A stretch of 43,435 nt of DNA, from NCBI GenBank assembly GCA_035549195.1, contig DASZRK010000063.1:1-43435 (forward strand). The letters run 5' to 3'. Made by a program: the position numbers and the translations under genes. Positions 34,509-42,959 of this stretch are shown in pieces. The stretch's first letter is position 1, and each line of letters begins with the position of its first letter. The notes beneath the pieces are model-generated. The model saw only the letters and a program-made list of their open reading frames with translations, was not told the DNA's origin and made no database searches. Source of the DNA: a bacterium. Lineage in GTDB: Bacteria; Oederibacteriota; Muellerivitia; Muellerivitales; Muellerivitaceae.

Positions 34509-37500
34509 GACCCTCCTGCCCCTGGTTCTCCTCTTTTTGTTCTTCCGGATCCCGGCCGATGGGGAAAAAACCCCGGTGGTCGATGTGGTCCCCCTGGAAG
34601 TCTCCCCGCAAGTGATCAAGGCCCAGCCCACCCCGACCCGTTCCGAGGCGCACAAGGACCTGCCACTGGAGGAGATGGGCCCGGAAATGCTCCTGGACCA
34701 TCCCTGGTTGAACGACCTTTATTCCTGGGGAGAGACCTTCGATCTGGACCATCAGGAGGTCAAGGCCGCCAATACGGGCGCCTATTGCATCGGCAATGGG
34801 AGGTCCTTCGCGCTGGTCGGCCTCTCCAGTCCCCTTTGGAGCTGGTCCAACCTCTATGGAGCCTCCTACCAGGAACCCGACCTGGGGGCCATGAAGATGG
34901 ACGTGACAAGGGCGGGGAACGATTTTTGGTGCCCGAAACAGGAGATCGGATGGGTCAAACGCTCCGGGGTGGTGCGGGTGCGCGCGGTGGGGAAGGGCAT
35001 CCTAGTGGAGACCTATGACTTCGCCCCCGCCCGGGCCAACGAAAGCGACAGTTGGGACAATCCGCCGGTCCTGGTCCGGCTGGTCCATATCCAGAACAAC
35101 GGGGACCAGGACGAGAACGACCTGGACATCCAACTCAAGATCCAATCGGCTTGGAACGTCAAGATCCATCCTGAACAGGAGGGGCATGAACTGGTCTGGG
35201 ACCAGAAGGCCCAAAGGGCCAAGAAGCGGACCATCTGGCGGATGGGGTCCTTCAACCCGAAACGGGTACGGATCTGGGACGGGAACCTTCATTACGGCAT
35301 CGAGTCCCTGAAGCCGGGGCAAGAGACTTGGACCGGTTTTTATCTCCTCTCGGCCGGGGGGCGGACCGAGGCCCACAACCTGGCCGAGGATGTCCGCAAA
35401 AAGGGAGCTGTGCGTCTTTTGGACGAGACCCGGGATTATTTCACCCGATGGTTCGACCAGGGAACGACCTTTTCCGGGGACGCCAAGATCGCCGATCTTT
35501 TCGAGATCGAATCCATGATCTTCAAGTCCCAACAGTCCTATTCGGGCGGCTTCTCACCCCTGATCGGCTATTCCTACACTTGGATCCGGGACAACAACGG
35601 GCCCATCCGGTGGTTCCTCAAGACGGGACATCCGAAAGAGGCCAAGGGCGCCATGGATTTCTTCTATGGCGTCGGTTCCACCATGGGATCCCTTCCCAAC
35701 AGCATCCGGGTGGATTATCCCCTGGACTACCGCAAGAAGGACCTTTCCAACATCCACGTGGAACACGCCGAAACGCCCAACTGGATCGTACTCCAGCACT
35801 GGTGGTATTACCTCGCGACCGGCGACCTGGAGTTGATCCGGGCCCGGTGGAATTACCTGGTGCGTTGCATCAAAGGGCAGGTCAACGAGGACGACCAATA
35901 TTTCTTCCACCGGGACGAGACCTATCTTTGGTGCCTGGAGTCCCGCTGCTTCGACGAGGTGCCTTTCCCGAACTACTATCTTTCCACCTATGCTTTCTCC
36001 ACGGATTCCAGCTTCGACCTGGTCTCGGCCGCGGACCACCTGGCTTACCTGGGAAAATACCTGGAAATGGACCGGGAGGTGGAGGACCTGAAGAAATTGT
36101 CCCAAGCGGTCCGTGACAAGGCCGAAAGTACCTATTGGGACGAGAAGCACGGTTATTGGGCGCCCGCCCAGTCCCTCCTGGGCCCCCTCTACAACGCCCC
36201 TTTTGCCAATATCCTGGTCAATCCGCTTTGGTGCGGTTATGCCCGCGGGGAACTGGACCCCCTGGGGCCTACGCCCTTGAGCACTGGGCGGGCGGTCTCG
36301 GCCCTTTGGAATGCCTATCCTTGGCTGGGCCGTCCCGACGGTTTTTGGAAGACCACCCCAACGGTCGATTTCTTCGTGGGCATGAACCCGGGTCAGCTTC
36401 TCTACGATTTCTGCGAGGCGCACCTGGCCTGGGCGGGCAAGGCCTATCAAGCCGTCCTCAAGGCCGCTACGCCTTCCGGTGAGTTCGCCGAAATGTATGA
36501 CGGCGATTATAGACCCTGGAATCCGCCGGTCTGGGGGGTGGGGACCAGCGGCCGGGTGCGTCCCTGGGAAGGGGGCCTTAACACCGAATCGGTCCTGGAA
36601 TACTTGACGGGGTTCGAACCGGACGCCGGGAACAACCGCCTGGTCCTTTCCCCCCACCTGCCCGAGGACATGAAGGAACTGGACGCCCAGCGTTTTTGGG
36701 TCGGACCGGTCCGCGTGTCCCTGGCCCTGAAAAGGACCTCCTCCCGCGAGTGGACGGCGACGTTGCACTTGGATCGCGGTGAGCAGATCGGAGTGGTGAT
36801 GGACCTTTGGGCCGACCACCGGCGCTTCCGATCGGTCGAGGCCGCGCCGAAGGTCGAATGGCGGAAATCCTTGGAGATGACCGAGGGAAGGGAAGCGCTT
36901 TGCGAAACGACCCTGGAGGCGGACAAGGATCTTGTCTTCACCATCCAGGAAGGCGGGACCCTGAGCGACAGCGAGATCGATCCTCCGGGCCCCCAGACCT
37001 TCAAGCCGGATCCCTATGAGACGGAATCGGGGGATGTCCTGCTCCTGACGACCCCCACAGGCGTCTTCCAGCAGCATAAACATGCCCGTCCAGAGCGGTT
37101 CTTGGAGACCGGGCGGGAAGAGCTGCGGCTCATGAAAGGGGTCACCAAGTCCCTGTCCTTCCTGGACCTGGACCTTCCGATCGCGCCCGAGGACATCGTC
37201 AATGGACTGTTGGACGCCAAGGGCGCCAACAAAGTGAAACTGGCGGTCCTGGGGCGGGGCGCCTTTTCGTCGGGCAAGCACGATTTCAAGCCCGAGATCT
37301 ATTGGACCCACCCCAAGCTTTGGCAGGGGATCAAGAAGTTCCTCGAGCAGGGCGGTGTGCTCTTCCTGGGCCCTTCTTATCCGGACCGGGAGGTCCTCCC
37401 CCAATGGGTGGTCAACCTCACGGGCGGTTGGGAGGAAGGGCTTTCGAAGGATAAGGCCCTGGCCATCAACGCCAATAAGGTCTCGTCCATCCAGACGAAG

Positions 37501-38208
37501 TTGGACGAACTGCCGGTCAACGACAAGGGGGCCGAGGAGGCCCATGGCGTGAGCGTGACCGGGGAAACTTTCGAGGACCAGCAGACCCTTCCCGACCTCC
37601 AGGACGAGAAGAAGATGATCCAGGAACACGGCCGCGGGTTTTCGGGCTACTACCAGTTCACCATGCGGACCGTTCCCGGCAAGCGCCACCGTCTTTGGTT
37701 GCGGGTCAACACGGCCCATAACATCAAGGGGATGGCCTTGCAGGTCCAACAAGGGGACGGGTGGACCCAGGTGGGGGTGCGGACCCAGAACCTGGGCGAG
37801 ACCCGGCACTTCGAGTCGCTCTATTTCGATGTTCCTGACCGTTTCATCATTTCCGAGCGGACGACCTTCCGCTTGGTCTCCAAGAACGGGGAGGAAGTGA
37901 ACGCCTACCGTCTCTGGATGTACGCGGTGGAGGGCGGCCGCAATGAATCGCTCCCGGAGATGCTCGGTTTCGGCGCCAACCAGGACATCGGATCGGTGGT
38001 CCACGGCTTGATCCCCAAGGGGAAGGATTGGAAGGTCCCGGTCGTCCTGGCCCAGCACGGGGACCAGGGGGCGGTCATCCTGCAAAAGGTGGGCAATGGG
38101 TTCCTGATCCGAAGCGAGTTGTCCATGGAGGATTCGGTCCCCATCTTCAAGGCCCTTCTGTCCCCGGGATTGGTCGAGGACATGCGGTCGGCTTGGGACA
38201 AGTTCTAG
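34498..38208 (+). CDS. Large exported six-hairpin-glycosidase-like protein with C-terminal accessory domains
   Basis: A 1236-residue protein. A signal peptide (1-22, ending RIPADG) and Pro/Thr-rich spacer precede an N-terminal beta-sandwich (about 70-325). An (alpha/alpha)6-barrel region (about 335-725) follows, with YTWIRDNNGPIRWFLKTG, HRDETYLWCLE and SGEFAEMYDGDYRPWN. These resemble glucoamylase/GH63/GH94-like active-site loops. E663 in SGEF and D365 in WIRD are candidate catalytic or substrate residues. Residues about 845-985 look like a class I amidotransferase/ThuA-type fold (VLFLGPSYPDRE). Residues 1025-1150 look like a carbohydrate-binding beta-sandwich. Glycan cleavage or trimming outside the cytoplasm is inferred; the exact GH family is not recognised. 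Confidence 0.7.
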   Translation: MRPRTLLPLVLLFLFFRIPADGEKTPVVDVVPLEVSPQVIKAQPTPTRSEAHKDLPLEEMGPEMLLDHPWLNDLYSWGETFDLDHQEVKAANTGAYCIGNGRSFALVGLSSPLWSWSNLYGASYQEPDLGAMKMDVTRAGNDFWCPKQEIGWVKRSGVVRVRAVGKGILVETYDFAPARANESDSWDNPPVLVRLVHIQNNGDQDENDLDIQLKIQSAWNVKIHPEQEGHELVWDQKAQRAKKRTIWRMGSFNPKRVRIWDGNLHYGIESLKPGQETWTGFYLLSAGGRTEAHNLAEDVRKKGAVRLLDETRDYFTRWFDQGTTFSGDAKIADLFEIESMIFKSQQSYSGGFSPLIGYSYTWIRDNNGPIRWFLKTGHPKEAKGAMDFFYGVGSTMGSLPNSIRVDYPLDYRKKDLSNIHVEHAETPNWIVLQHWWYYLATGDLELIRARWNYLVRCIKGQVNEDDQYFFHRDETYLWCLESRCFDEVPFPNYYLSTYAFSTDSSFDLVSAADHLAYLGKYLEMDREVEDLKKLSQAVRDKAESTYWDEKHGYWAPAQSLLGPLYNAPFANILVNPLWCGYARGELDPLGPTPLSTGRAVSALWNAYPWLGRPDGFWKTTPTVDFFVGMNPGQLLYDFCEAHLAWAGKAYQAVLKAATPSGEFAEMYDGDYRPWNPPVWGVGTSGRVRPWEGGLNTESVLEYLTGFEPDAGNNRLVLSPHLPEDMKELDAQRFWVGPVRVSLALKRTSSREWTATLHLDRGEQIGVVMDLWADHRRFRSVEAAPKVEWRKSLEMTEGREALCETTLEADKDLVFTIQEGGTLSDSEIDPPGPQTFKPDPYETESGDVLLLTTPTGVFQQHKHARPERFLETGREELRLMKGVTKSLSFLDLDLPIAPEDIVNGLLDAKGANKVKLAVLGRGAFSSGKHDFKPEIYWTHPKLWQGIKKFLEQGGVLFLGPSYPDREVLPQWVVNLTGGWEEGLSKDKALAINANKVSSIQTKLDELPVNDKGAEEAHGVSVTGETFEDQQTLPDLQDEKKMIQEHGRGFSGYYQFTMRTVPGKRHRLWLRVNTAHNIKGMALQVQQGDGWTQVGVRTQNLGETRHFESLYFDVPDRFIISERTTFRLVSKNGEEVNAYRLWMYAVEGGRNESLPEMLGFGANQDIGSVVHGLIPKGKDWKVPVVLAQHGDQGAVILQKVGNGFLIRSELSMEDSVPIFKALLSPGLVEDMRSAWDKF

Positions 38209-38287
38209 GCCGGGGGAAGGGCTCAGTTTTTTTTCCCTGGACGTTTAATTTTGTTAGAGTGATTCAGCCTATTTGAAAAGGATGGCC

Positions 38288-38905
38288 ATGCGCGCTCCGG
38301 TGCTCAACCTGTTCAAGTTGAAGAAAAAAAACCATGAGAATGCCCCCGGCAAGGGGCGTGAGGGACATGGAGAGGACCTGTTGCGCGCCATGCCGTCCTG
38401 GGGGATGGTCCTGGTGGCCTATGGGTTGGCGCTTGGTTTTTGCTGGGTGAGCCATCAATTCTTCCTCTGGTTCCCGCCTTACTTGCGGGAGGTCTTCAAG
38501 AACCTGCGGGGGCTTCCGGTGGAATGGGCCGACCTGGGACTCGATTGGGCTGAGCGAGGACTGGCTTGGATCGCTTGGGGCGCGGCGGTTTACCACCAAC
38601 TTTGGCAATTGGGGACCCGTTACCGGCTGACCGCCCATGACATCCAGGTGGAACATTGGTTCCCTTTCCGCCAACTCATCTCGATCCCCTATGGGGCGGT
38701 GCGGCGGCTGGGTTTCACCCAAGGGCCCGTGGGGATGATCTTTCAGTTCGGACATGTGGAGCTCGATACAGGGAGTCCCCAAGGCCCCGTCCTGTTGGTC
38801 AATTGCCCCAGGCCCCGTCAATTCATCCAAGCCCTGCAACCGAAGGTCGAGTCCATCCTCCAGCCCCACCTGGGGCCGCATCGGCGGGCGGGGGATACGG
38901 CCTGA
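38288..38905 (+). CDS. Membrane protein with bacterial PH-like (DUF304-type) domain
   Basis: A 205-residue protein. A charged N terminus (rich in Lys, Gly and Glu) is followed by one or two hydrophobic segments (about 38-62 and 88-105). The C-terminal domain (about 112-190) has the bPH2 pattern: YRLTAHDIQVEHW, ISIPYGAVRRLGF and VLLVNCPRPRQFIQAL. Function unknown. I chose ATG at 38288, six bases after AAAAGGA. An in-frame TTG at 38273 and ATG at 38282 are possible. It follows the glycosidase-like gene after a 79-base gap with a run of eight T but no convincing terminator. Confidence 0.6.
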   Translation: MRAPVLNLFKLKKKNHENAPGKGREGHGEDLLRAMPSWGMVLVAYGLALGFCWVSHQFFLWFPPYLREVFKNLRGLPVEWADLGLDWAERGLAWIAWGAAVYHQLWQLGTRYRLTAHDIQVEHWFPFRQLISIPYGAVRRLGFTQGPVGMIFQFGHVELDTGSPQGPVLLVNCPRPRQFIQALQPKVESILQPHLGPHRRAGDTA

Positions 38906-38906
38906 G

Positions 38907-38928
38907 GGAAGGCTTGGAAGTGCCTTCC
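38907..38928 (+). repeat. Inverted repeat enclosing the -35 box of the DAHP synthase promoter
   Basis: GGAAGGC (38907-38913) and GCCTTCC (38922-38928) form a perfect 7-bp inverted repeat. Its 8-base centre holds the whole -35 hexamer TTGGAA. It may be an operator for regulation of aromatic biosynthesis. Read as RNA it could be a weak terminator for the upstream gene, but no T run follows. Confidence 0.5.
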
Positions 38929-38942
38929 GCTCTTCCTATAAT
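38914..38942 (+). promoter_or_regulatory. Sigma70-type promoter of DAHP synthase
   Basis: TTGGAA (38914-38919) and a perfect TATAAT (38937-38942) are 17 bases apart. Transcription would start near 38949, giving a leader of about 47 bases. Confidence 0.8.
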
Positions 38943-38995
38943 CCCCGCTCTGAAGCCGACGCCCCACCGGCCTGAATCCAATGGAAAGAACAAGC

Positions 38996-40108
38996 ATGGC
39001 GACCACCAAGACCCGTAAAAGAAAACTCACCCAGATCGGAAAGGTTTCCCTGCGGGCTCGGGCCCAGGACACCCATGTGGCGGGGGCGGAAGTCCTCATC
39101 TCCCCGAAAAAGGTCAAGAAGCAGCTTCCTGGGAACCGCAAGTCCTTTGAGACCGTCCTGACCGCCCGCAAGGACTTGGAGGCCATCCTGGACGGGAAGG
39201 ACCGCCGTCTCTTCGTGGTGGTGGGCCCCTGTTCCATCCACGATCCCCAGGCCGCCTATGAATACGCGGTCAAGCTCAAGCGCCTGGCCGGCATGGTCAA
39301 GTCCACGATGGTGCTCATCATGCGGGTCTATTTCGAGAAACCCCGCACCACCATCGGTTGGAAGGGACTCATCAACGATCCGGACATGAACGATTCGTTC
39401 CACATCGAAAAGGGGATCCTGCTCGCCCGCCGCCTCCTGCTGAAGTTCAATGAGATGGGTCTGCCCACCTCTACCGAGGCCCTGGACCCCATCATTCCCC
39501 AATACATCGCGGACCTCATCAGCTGGTCGGCCATCGGGGCCCGGACCACCGAATCCCAGACCCATCGGGAGATGGCCAGCGGACTTTCCATGCCGGTGGG
39601 CCTCAAGAACGCCACCGACGGAAGCATCCAGGTGGCCCTGAACGGGATCAAGTCGGCCCGCACTTCCCACCATTTCCTGGGGATCGACCAGAACGGTCAA
39701 TCGGCCGTCTTCCGTACCACCGGAAATCCTTACGCCCATATCGTGCTTCGGGGAGGGTCCAAACCCAATTACGACCCGGCCTCCATCAAGGCCTGCGAAG
39801 AAGCCCTGGGGAAAGAGGGGCTTCCGGTCAACATCGTGGTGGATTGCAGCCATGGCAACTCGAACAAGGACTACCGGCTCCAGCCGGTGGCCTTCAATGC
39901 GGTGGTGGACCAGATCGAGGCGGGGAACAGGTCCATCGTGGGATTGATGCTGGAAAGCAACCTGAACGAGGGGAACCAGCCCCTGCAGAAGGACCGGTCC
40001 CAGTTGAAATACGGGGTCTCCATCACCGACGCCTGCATCAATTGGGTCACGACCGAAGAGCTCATCCTATCGGCCCACCAAAGGCTCAAGAAGCTTTGGG
40101 GCCGCTAG
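38996..40108 (+). CDS. aroF: 3-deoxy-7-phosphoheptulonate (DAHP) synthase, class I
   Basis: A 370-residue enzyme joining PEP and erythrose-4-phosphate, the first step of aromatic biosynthesis. It is the AroFGH type: VVVGPCSIHDPQAA, MRVYFEKPRTTIGWKGLINDP, STEALDPIIPQY, IGARTTESQTHREMASGLSMPVG, KNATDG, VDCSHGNSNKD and GVSITDACI. The N-terminal 35 residues are basic and longer than usual. The ATG at 38996 has GGAAAGA at good spacing; an in-frame ATG at 38981 is possible. The choice among aroF, aroG and aroH symbols is arbitrary. Its own promoter separates its control from the pheA operon. Confidence 0.95.
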   Translation: MATTKTRKRKLTQIGKVSLRARAQDTHVAGAEVLISPKKVKKQLPGNRKSFETVLTARKDLEAILDGKDRRLFVVVGPCSIHDPQAAYEYAVKLKRLAGMVKSTMVLIMRVYFEKPRTTIGWKGLINDPDMNDSFHIEKGILLARRLLLKFNEMGLPTSTEALDPIIPQYIADLISWSAIGARTTESQTHREMASGLSMPVGLKNATDGSIQVALNGIKSARTSHHFLGIDQNGQSAVFRTTGNPYAHIVLRGGSKPNYDPASIKACEEALGKEGLPVNIVVDCSHGNSNKDYRLQPVAFNAVVDQIEAGNRSIVGLMLESNLNEGNQPLQKDRSQLKYGVSITDACINWVTTEELILSAHQRLKKLWGR

Positions 40109-40126
40109 GCCTGACCGGGGGGTCCA

Positions 40127-40750
40127 GTGCCTTCCTTCCCTAAACTCCGTTTCACGACCACTTGGCTCGTCGAACTCCTGTTCAAGACCCGTGGGTCCGG
40201 GCTGGGGAACATCCCGGCCGAAGGGCCTTTCGTGGTCGTGGCCAATCATGCCAGCTTCCTCGATCCCTATCTCATTGGCTATACCAGTATCCATCGCCAG
40301 GTCGGGTTCATGGCGAAGGAGGAGCTGTTCCGCGTTCCGCTCTTTGGATGGATCATCCGCAATTGCGGGGCCTTTCCGGTCAAACGGGGGACCCGGGACC
40401 AGCAGGCCATCCAGCGTTTCCACGATTTCCTCCATTCGGGAAAGCCTTTGGTGGTCTTCGTGGAGGGGACGCGGACCTTGGACGGGAACCTTCAACCGGC
40501 CAAAAAAGGGGCAGGGATGCTCCTCTATAACGCCCGGGTCCCGGTCATCCCAGCCTTCATCGACGGGACCTTCCAGGCGTGGCCTAAGGGAAAACTTTTG
40601 CCCAAACCCCATCCCACGTCCGTGACCTATGGCCCCACGATCGACCTGGAAGACCTTTACCGGCTGCCGGCGGACCGTAGGACCTACGCCCTCATCGCGG
40701 AACGCGTGACCCAAAGGATCCGCGACCTGAAACCAGCCCCTAAAAAATGA
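40127..40750 (+). CDS. plsC: 1-acyl-sn-glycerol-3-phosphate acyltransferase
   Basis: A 207-residue acyltransferase making phosphatidic acid at the inner membrane. Block I is NHASFLD (the HxxxxD catalytic pair), block II is PLFGWIIRNCGAFPVKR, block III is FVEGTRTLDGN and block IV is VPVIPAFIDG. The GTG start at 40127 has GGGGGGT upstream and lies 18 bases after DAHP synthase. The plsC-rpsA neighbourhood is common in bacteria. Confidence 0.93.
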   Translation: MPSFPKLRFTTTWLVELLFKTRGSGLGNIPAEGPFVVVANHASFLDPYLIGYTSIHRQVGFMAKEELFRVPLFGWIIRNCGAFPVKRGTRDQQAIQRFHDFLHSGKPLVVFVEGTRTLDGNLQPAKKGAGMLLYNARVPVIPAFIDGTFQAWPKGKLLPKPHPTSVTYGPTIDLEDLYRLPADRRTYALIAERVTQRIRDLKPAPKK

Positions 40751-40780
40751 AAAACACCCGAATTTACAGGGCGTTTCGAT

Positions 40781-40808
40781 TTGAAGTCCCCCACCCCTGA
40801 TGTAGAAT
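40781..40808 (+). promoter_or_regulatory. Probable promoter of rpsA
   Basis: TTGAAG (40781-40786) and TAGAAT (40803-40808) are 16 bases apart. Transcription would start near 40815, leaving a leader of about 130 bases. An imperfect inverted repeat (40809-40830, arms GGCCT and AGGCC) covers the start point. Confidence 0.65.
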
Positions 40809-40918
40809 GGCCTTCCTTCAAAGGCAGGCCTCCGTACCCAGATTTCCCCCCTGAACCCGTTGTCCGCAAGGGCGGGTGGAAAGGTGGACCGGGAGGGCCC
40901 CTCTGAACTATTCCATCC

Positions 40919-40935
40919 CTCCTAATCCTATGGAG
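40919..40935 (+). promoter_or_regulatory. Possible hairpin sequestering the rpsA ribosome-binding site
   Basis: CTCC (40919-40922) can pair with GGAG (40932-40935) across a 9-base loop. GGAG is the Shine-Dalgarno sequence of rpsA, 8 bases before the ATG. The stem is short, so this is tentative. It would fit the known translational self-control of S1. Confidence 0.35.
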
Positions 40936-40943
40936 CCGAGAAC

Positions 40944-42674
40944 ATGAGGTCCCCCATGCCCGAATCACCCATCCATGAAATGACAATGGAAGAGCTTCTC
41001 AACGAGGAGAAACGCCTTTCCAGGGGTCAGGTCGTCACGGGCCAGATCGTCAAGATCGATTCCGACGACCTCATCGTCGACGTCGGCTATAAGACCGAAG
41101 GTGTCATTCCCCGCGCCGAGTTCCAGGACATCACGGGCCAACTGACCGTCAAGGTGGGCGATCAGGTGGAGGTCTCGGTGGAACGGATGTCCGATTCGAA
41201 CGGACGCCTGCGCCTCTCCAGGCGCAATGTCGATAAAAGCCGGGTCTGGCAGAGCCTGGAGGAATTGTTCAACGCCGGGGGACTCATCAAGGGCCGTATC
41301 ACCAAGAAGGTGAACGGCGGTTTCCGTGTGGACCTGGGGGTGGTCGAGGCCTTCCTGCCCACCAGCCAATCCTCCCTGCAGAAGAACCCCGATCCGGGGG
41401 ACGACCTCCTGGAAAAGATCTTCGACTTCAAGATCATCAAGATCGACCGCAATCGGAACAATGTGGTGGTCTCCCGGCGCCCGGTGTTGGAACTGGAACG
41501 GGATGAAAACCGGCAAAAAAGGCTTGGTGAACTCCATCCCGGGGACATCCTCGAGGGGAAGGTCAAGAGCCTGGTGAGCTATGGGGCTTTCGTGGACCTG
41601 GGCGGCGTCGACGGTCTCCTGCATATCGCCGACATCGATTGGGGCCGGGTCAATAAGGTCGAGGATTTCGTCAAGGCCGACAGTACCCTCAAGGTCATGG
41701 TGCTCCAGGTCGACAAGGAAAAGGGGAAGGTCTCCCTGGGGCTCAAGCAGATGATGCCGGACCCTTGGGCGGAGGCGGAGAAACGGCACCGGGTGGGACA
41801 GAACGTGGATGTGGAAGTGGCCCACTTGGTCGATTACGGCGCCTTCCTGAGGACACCGGAGAACCTGGAGGGGTTCTGCCATATCTCCGAACTGTCCTGG
41901 TCCAAGAAGGGCAGGAAACCCACGGAGATCCTGAAGGTGGGGGACAAACGACAGGCCCAGATCACCGAGTTGGACCTGGAAAAACGGAAGATCGGCTTCA
42001 GCCTTAAGCGGCTGGAAAAGAGCCCCTGGGAAGATGTGATGAAGAAGTATCCCATTGGGTCGAACCTCGAGGCGACGGTCACCAATGTGGCCGAATTCGG
42101 CCTTTTCATGGAGATCGAGGATGGACTGGAGGGGCTCCTGCACCAGTCGGATATTTCCTGGGACAAGCGGACCAAGACGCCCCAAAAGGACTTCAAGGTG
42201 GGGCAAAAGCTGACCGTCAAGATGCTGGCCATCGACCAGGAGAAGAAGCGCATCTCGCTCGGGCTCAAACAAGCGACCGGCGATCCTTGGGACAAGGCCG
42301 AGGAAAAGTACAAGCCCGGCCAGGTGGCGGCGGCCAAGGTCCTCCGGTTGACCGAATTCGGGGCTTTCCTGGAACTTGAAAAGAACGTGGAGGGTCTGGT
42401 CCATAAGACCGAGGTGGCCGCCCATGTCCCCAAGAAGCTCGAGGATGTCCTGAAGCCGGGCCAGGAGGTCCAGGTCAAGGTCCTTTCGGTGGATACGGGG
42501 AAGCGCCGTATTTCCTTGAGCATCAAGGCCCTCGCCCAAAAAGAGGAGAAGCCGGCCGAACCGGGAGTTTCCGAAGAGCAGATGGTGGACCGCCGGACCA
42601 ACGCCTTCCAAAAGATGCTCAAGAAGTTCCTCAAAAAGACCAAGACGGATGAAGAGGAAGAAGAACTTTACTGA
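40944..42674 (+). CDS. rpsA: 30S ribosomal protein S1
   Basis: A 576-residue protein with six S1 RNA-binding domains, starting at about 29, 110, 197, 277, 362 and 449. Domains three to six carry clear YGAF or FGxF strands (SYGAFVDL, DYGAFLRT, EFGLFMEI, EFGAFLEL). S1 binds mRNA and helps initiation on structured or weakly SD-led messages, which suits a genome with many TTG and GTG starts. The tail is acidic (KTDEEEEELY). ATG at 40944 follows GGAG; ATG at 40956 is an alternative. Confidence 0.97.
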   Translation: MRSPMPESPIHEMTMEELLNEEKRLSRGQVVTGQIVKIDSDDLIVDVGYKTEGVIPRAEFQDITGQLTVKVGDQVEVSVERMSDSNGRLRLSRRNVDKSRVWQSLEELFNAGGLIKGRITKKVNGGFRVDLGVVEAFLPTSQSSLQKNPDPGDDLLEKIFDFKIIKIDRNRNNVVVSRRPVLELERDENRQKRLGELHPGDILEGKVKSLVSYGAFVDLGGVDGLLHIADIDWGRVNKVEDFVKADSTLKVMVLQVDKEKGKVSLGLKQMMPDPWAEAEKRHRVGQNVDVEVAHLVDYGAFLRTPENLEGFCHISELSWSKKGRKPTEILKVGDKRQAQITELDLEKRKIGFSLKRLEKSPWEDVMKKYPIGSNLEATVTNVAEFGLFMEIEDGLEGLLHQSDISWDKRTKTPQKDFKVGQKLTVKMLAIDQEKKRISLGLKQATGDPWDKAEEKYKPGQVAAAKVLRLTEFGAFLELEKNVEGLVHKTEVAAHVPKKLEDVLKPGQEVQVKVLSVDTGKRRISLSIKALAQKEEKPAEPGVSEEQMVDRRTNAFQKMLKKFLKKTKTDEEEEELY

Positions 42675-42678
42675 TCGG

Positions 42679-42734
42679 CCGTCCGCCGGTCCTCCTCTGG
42701 GCCGGTGCATGGGACGGGGCGGTGCGTTCTTTTT
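42679..42734 (+). terminator. Possible terminator after rpsA
   Basis: An outer stem CCGTCC (42679-42684) with GGACGG (42712-42717) encloses an inner stem CCGGTCC (42686-42692) with GGGCCGG (42699-42705). TTCTTTTT follows at 42727-42734, nine bases after the stem. The gap makes a classical terminator doubtful. The rest of the 285-base gap holds no gene I can support. Confidence 0.35.
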
Positions 42735-42959
42735 CATGCATTGCATCCCGTTCGTTCCTTGAAAATGAAATGGGAACGGAGCCGGAGCGTCGGCATCGTT
42801 CCTGCTTTCATCCAAGGGACGTCCGATCGATCGAGCCGCCCAGCGGCCGGTCTTTTCCTTTCGGCCGGGCGTCCAAAGGCAGTGGTCTTGCGGGGCTCGA
42901 TCGGCTTCCATTAAACTCTGCCCGGACCGATGTCCACGTGATCCACTAGATCCGACCCA

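Noticed and set aside
32721-34655. Open minus-strand frame of about 640 codons
   Set aside because: Antisense to the polytopic membrane protein; low-complexity Gly/Arg/Pro-rich product.
35554-38085. Open minus-strand frame of about 840 codons
   Set aside because: It lies wholly antisense to the exported glycosidase-like gene, has no recognisable domain, and its composition follows the codon pattern of the opposite strand in GC-rich DNA.
38209-38272. Terminator after the glycosidase-like gene
   Set aside because: A run of eight T is present (38227-38234), but no stable GC-rich stem precedes it; only weak, mismatched pairings can be drawn.
40965-42911. Open minus-strand frame of about 650 codons
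   Set aside because: Antisense to rpsA, whose six S1 domains are unmistakable; no domain in the antisense product.
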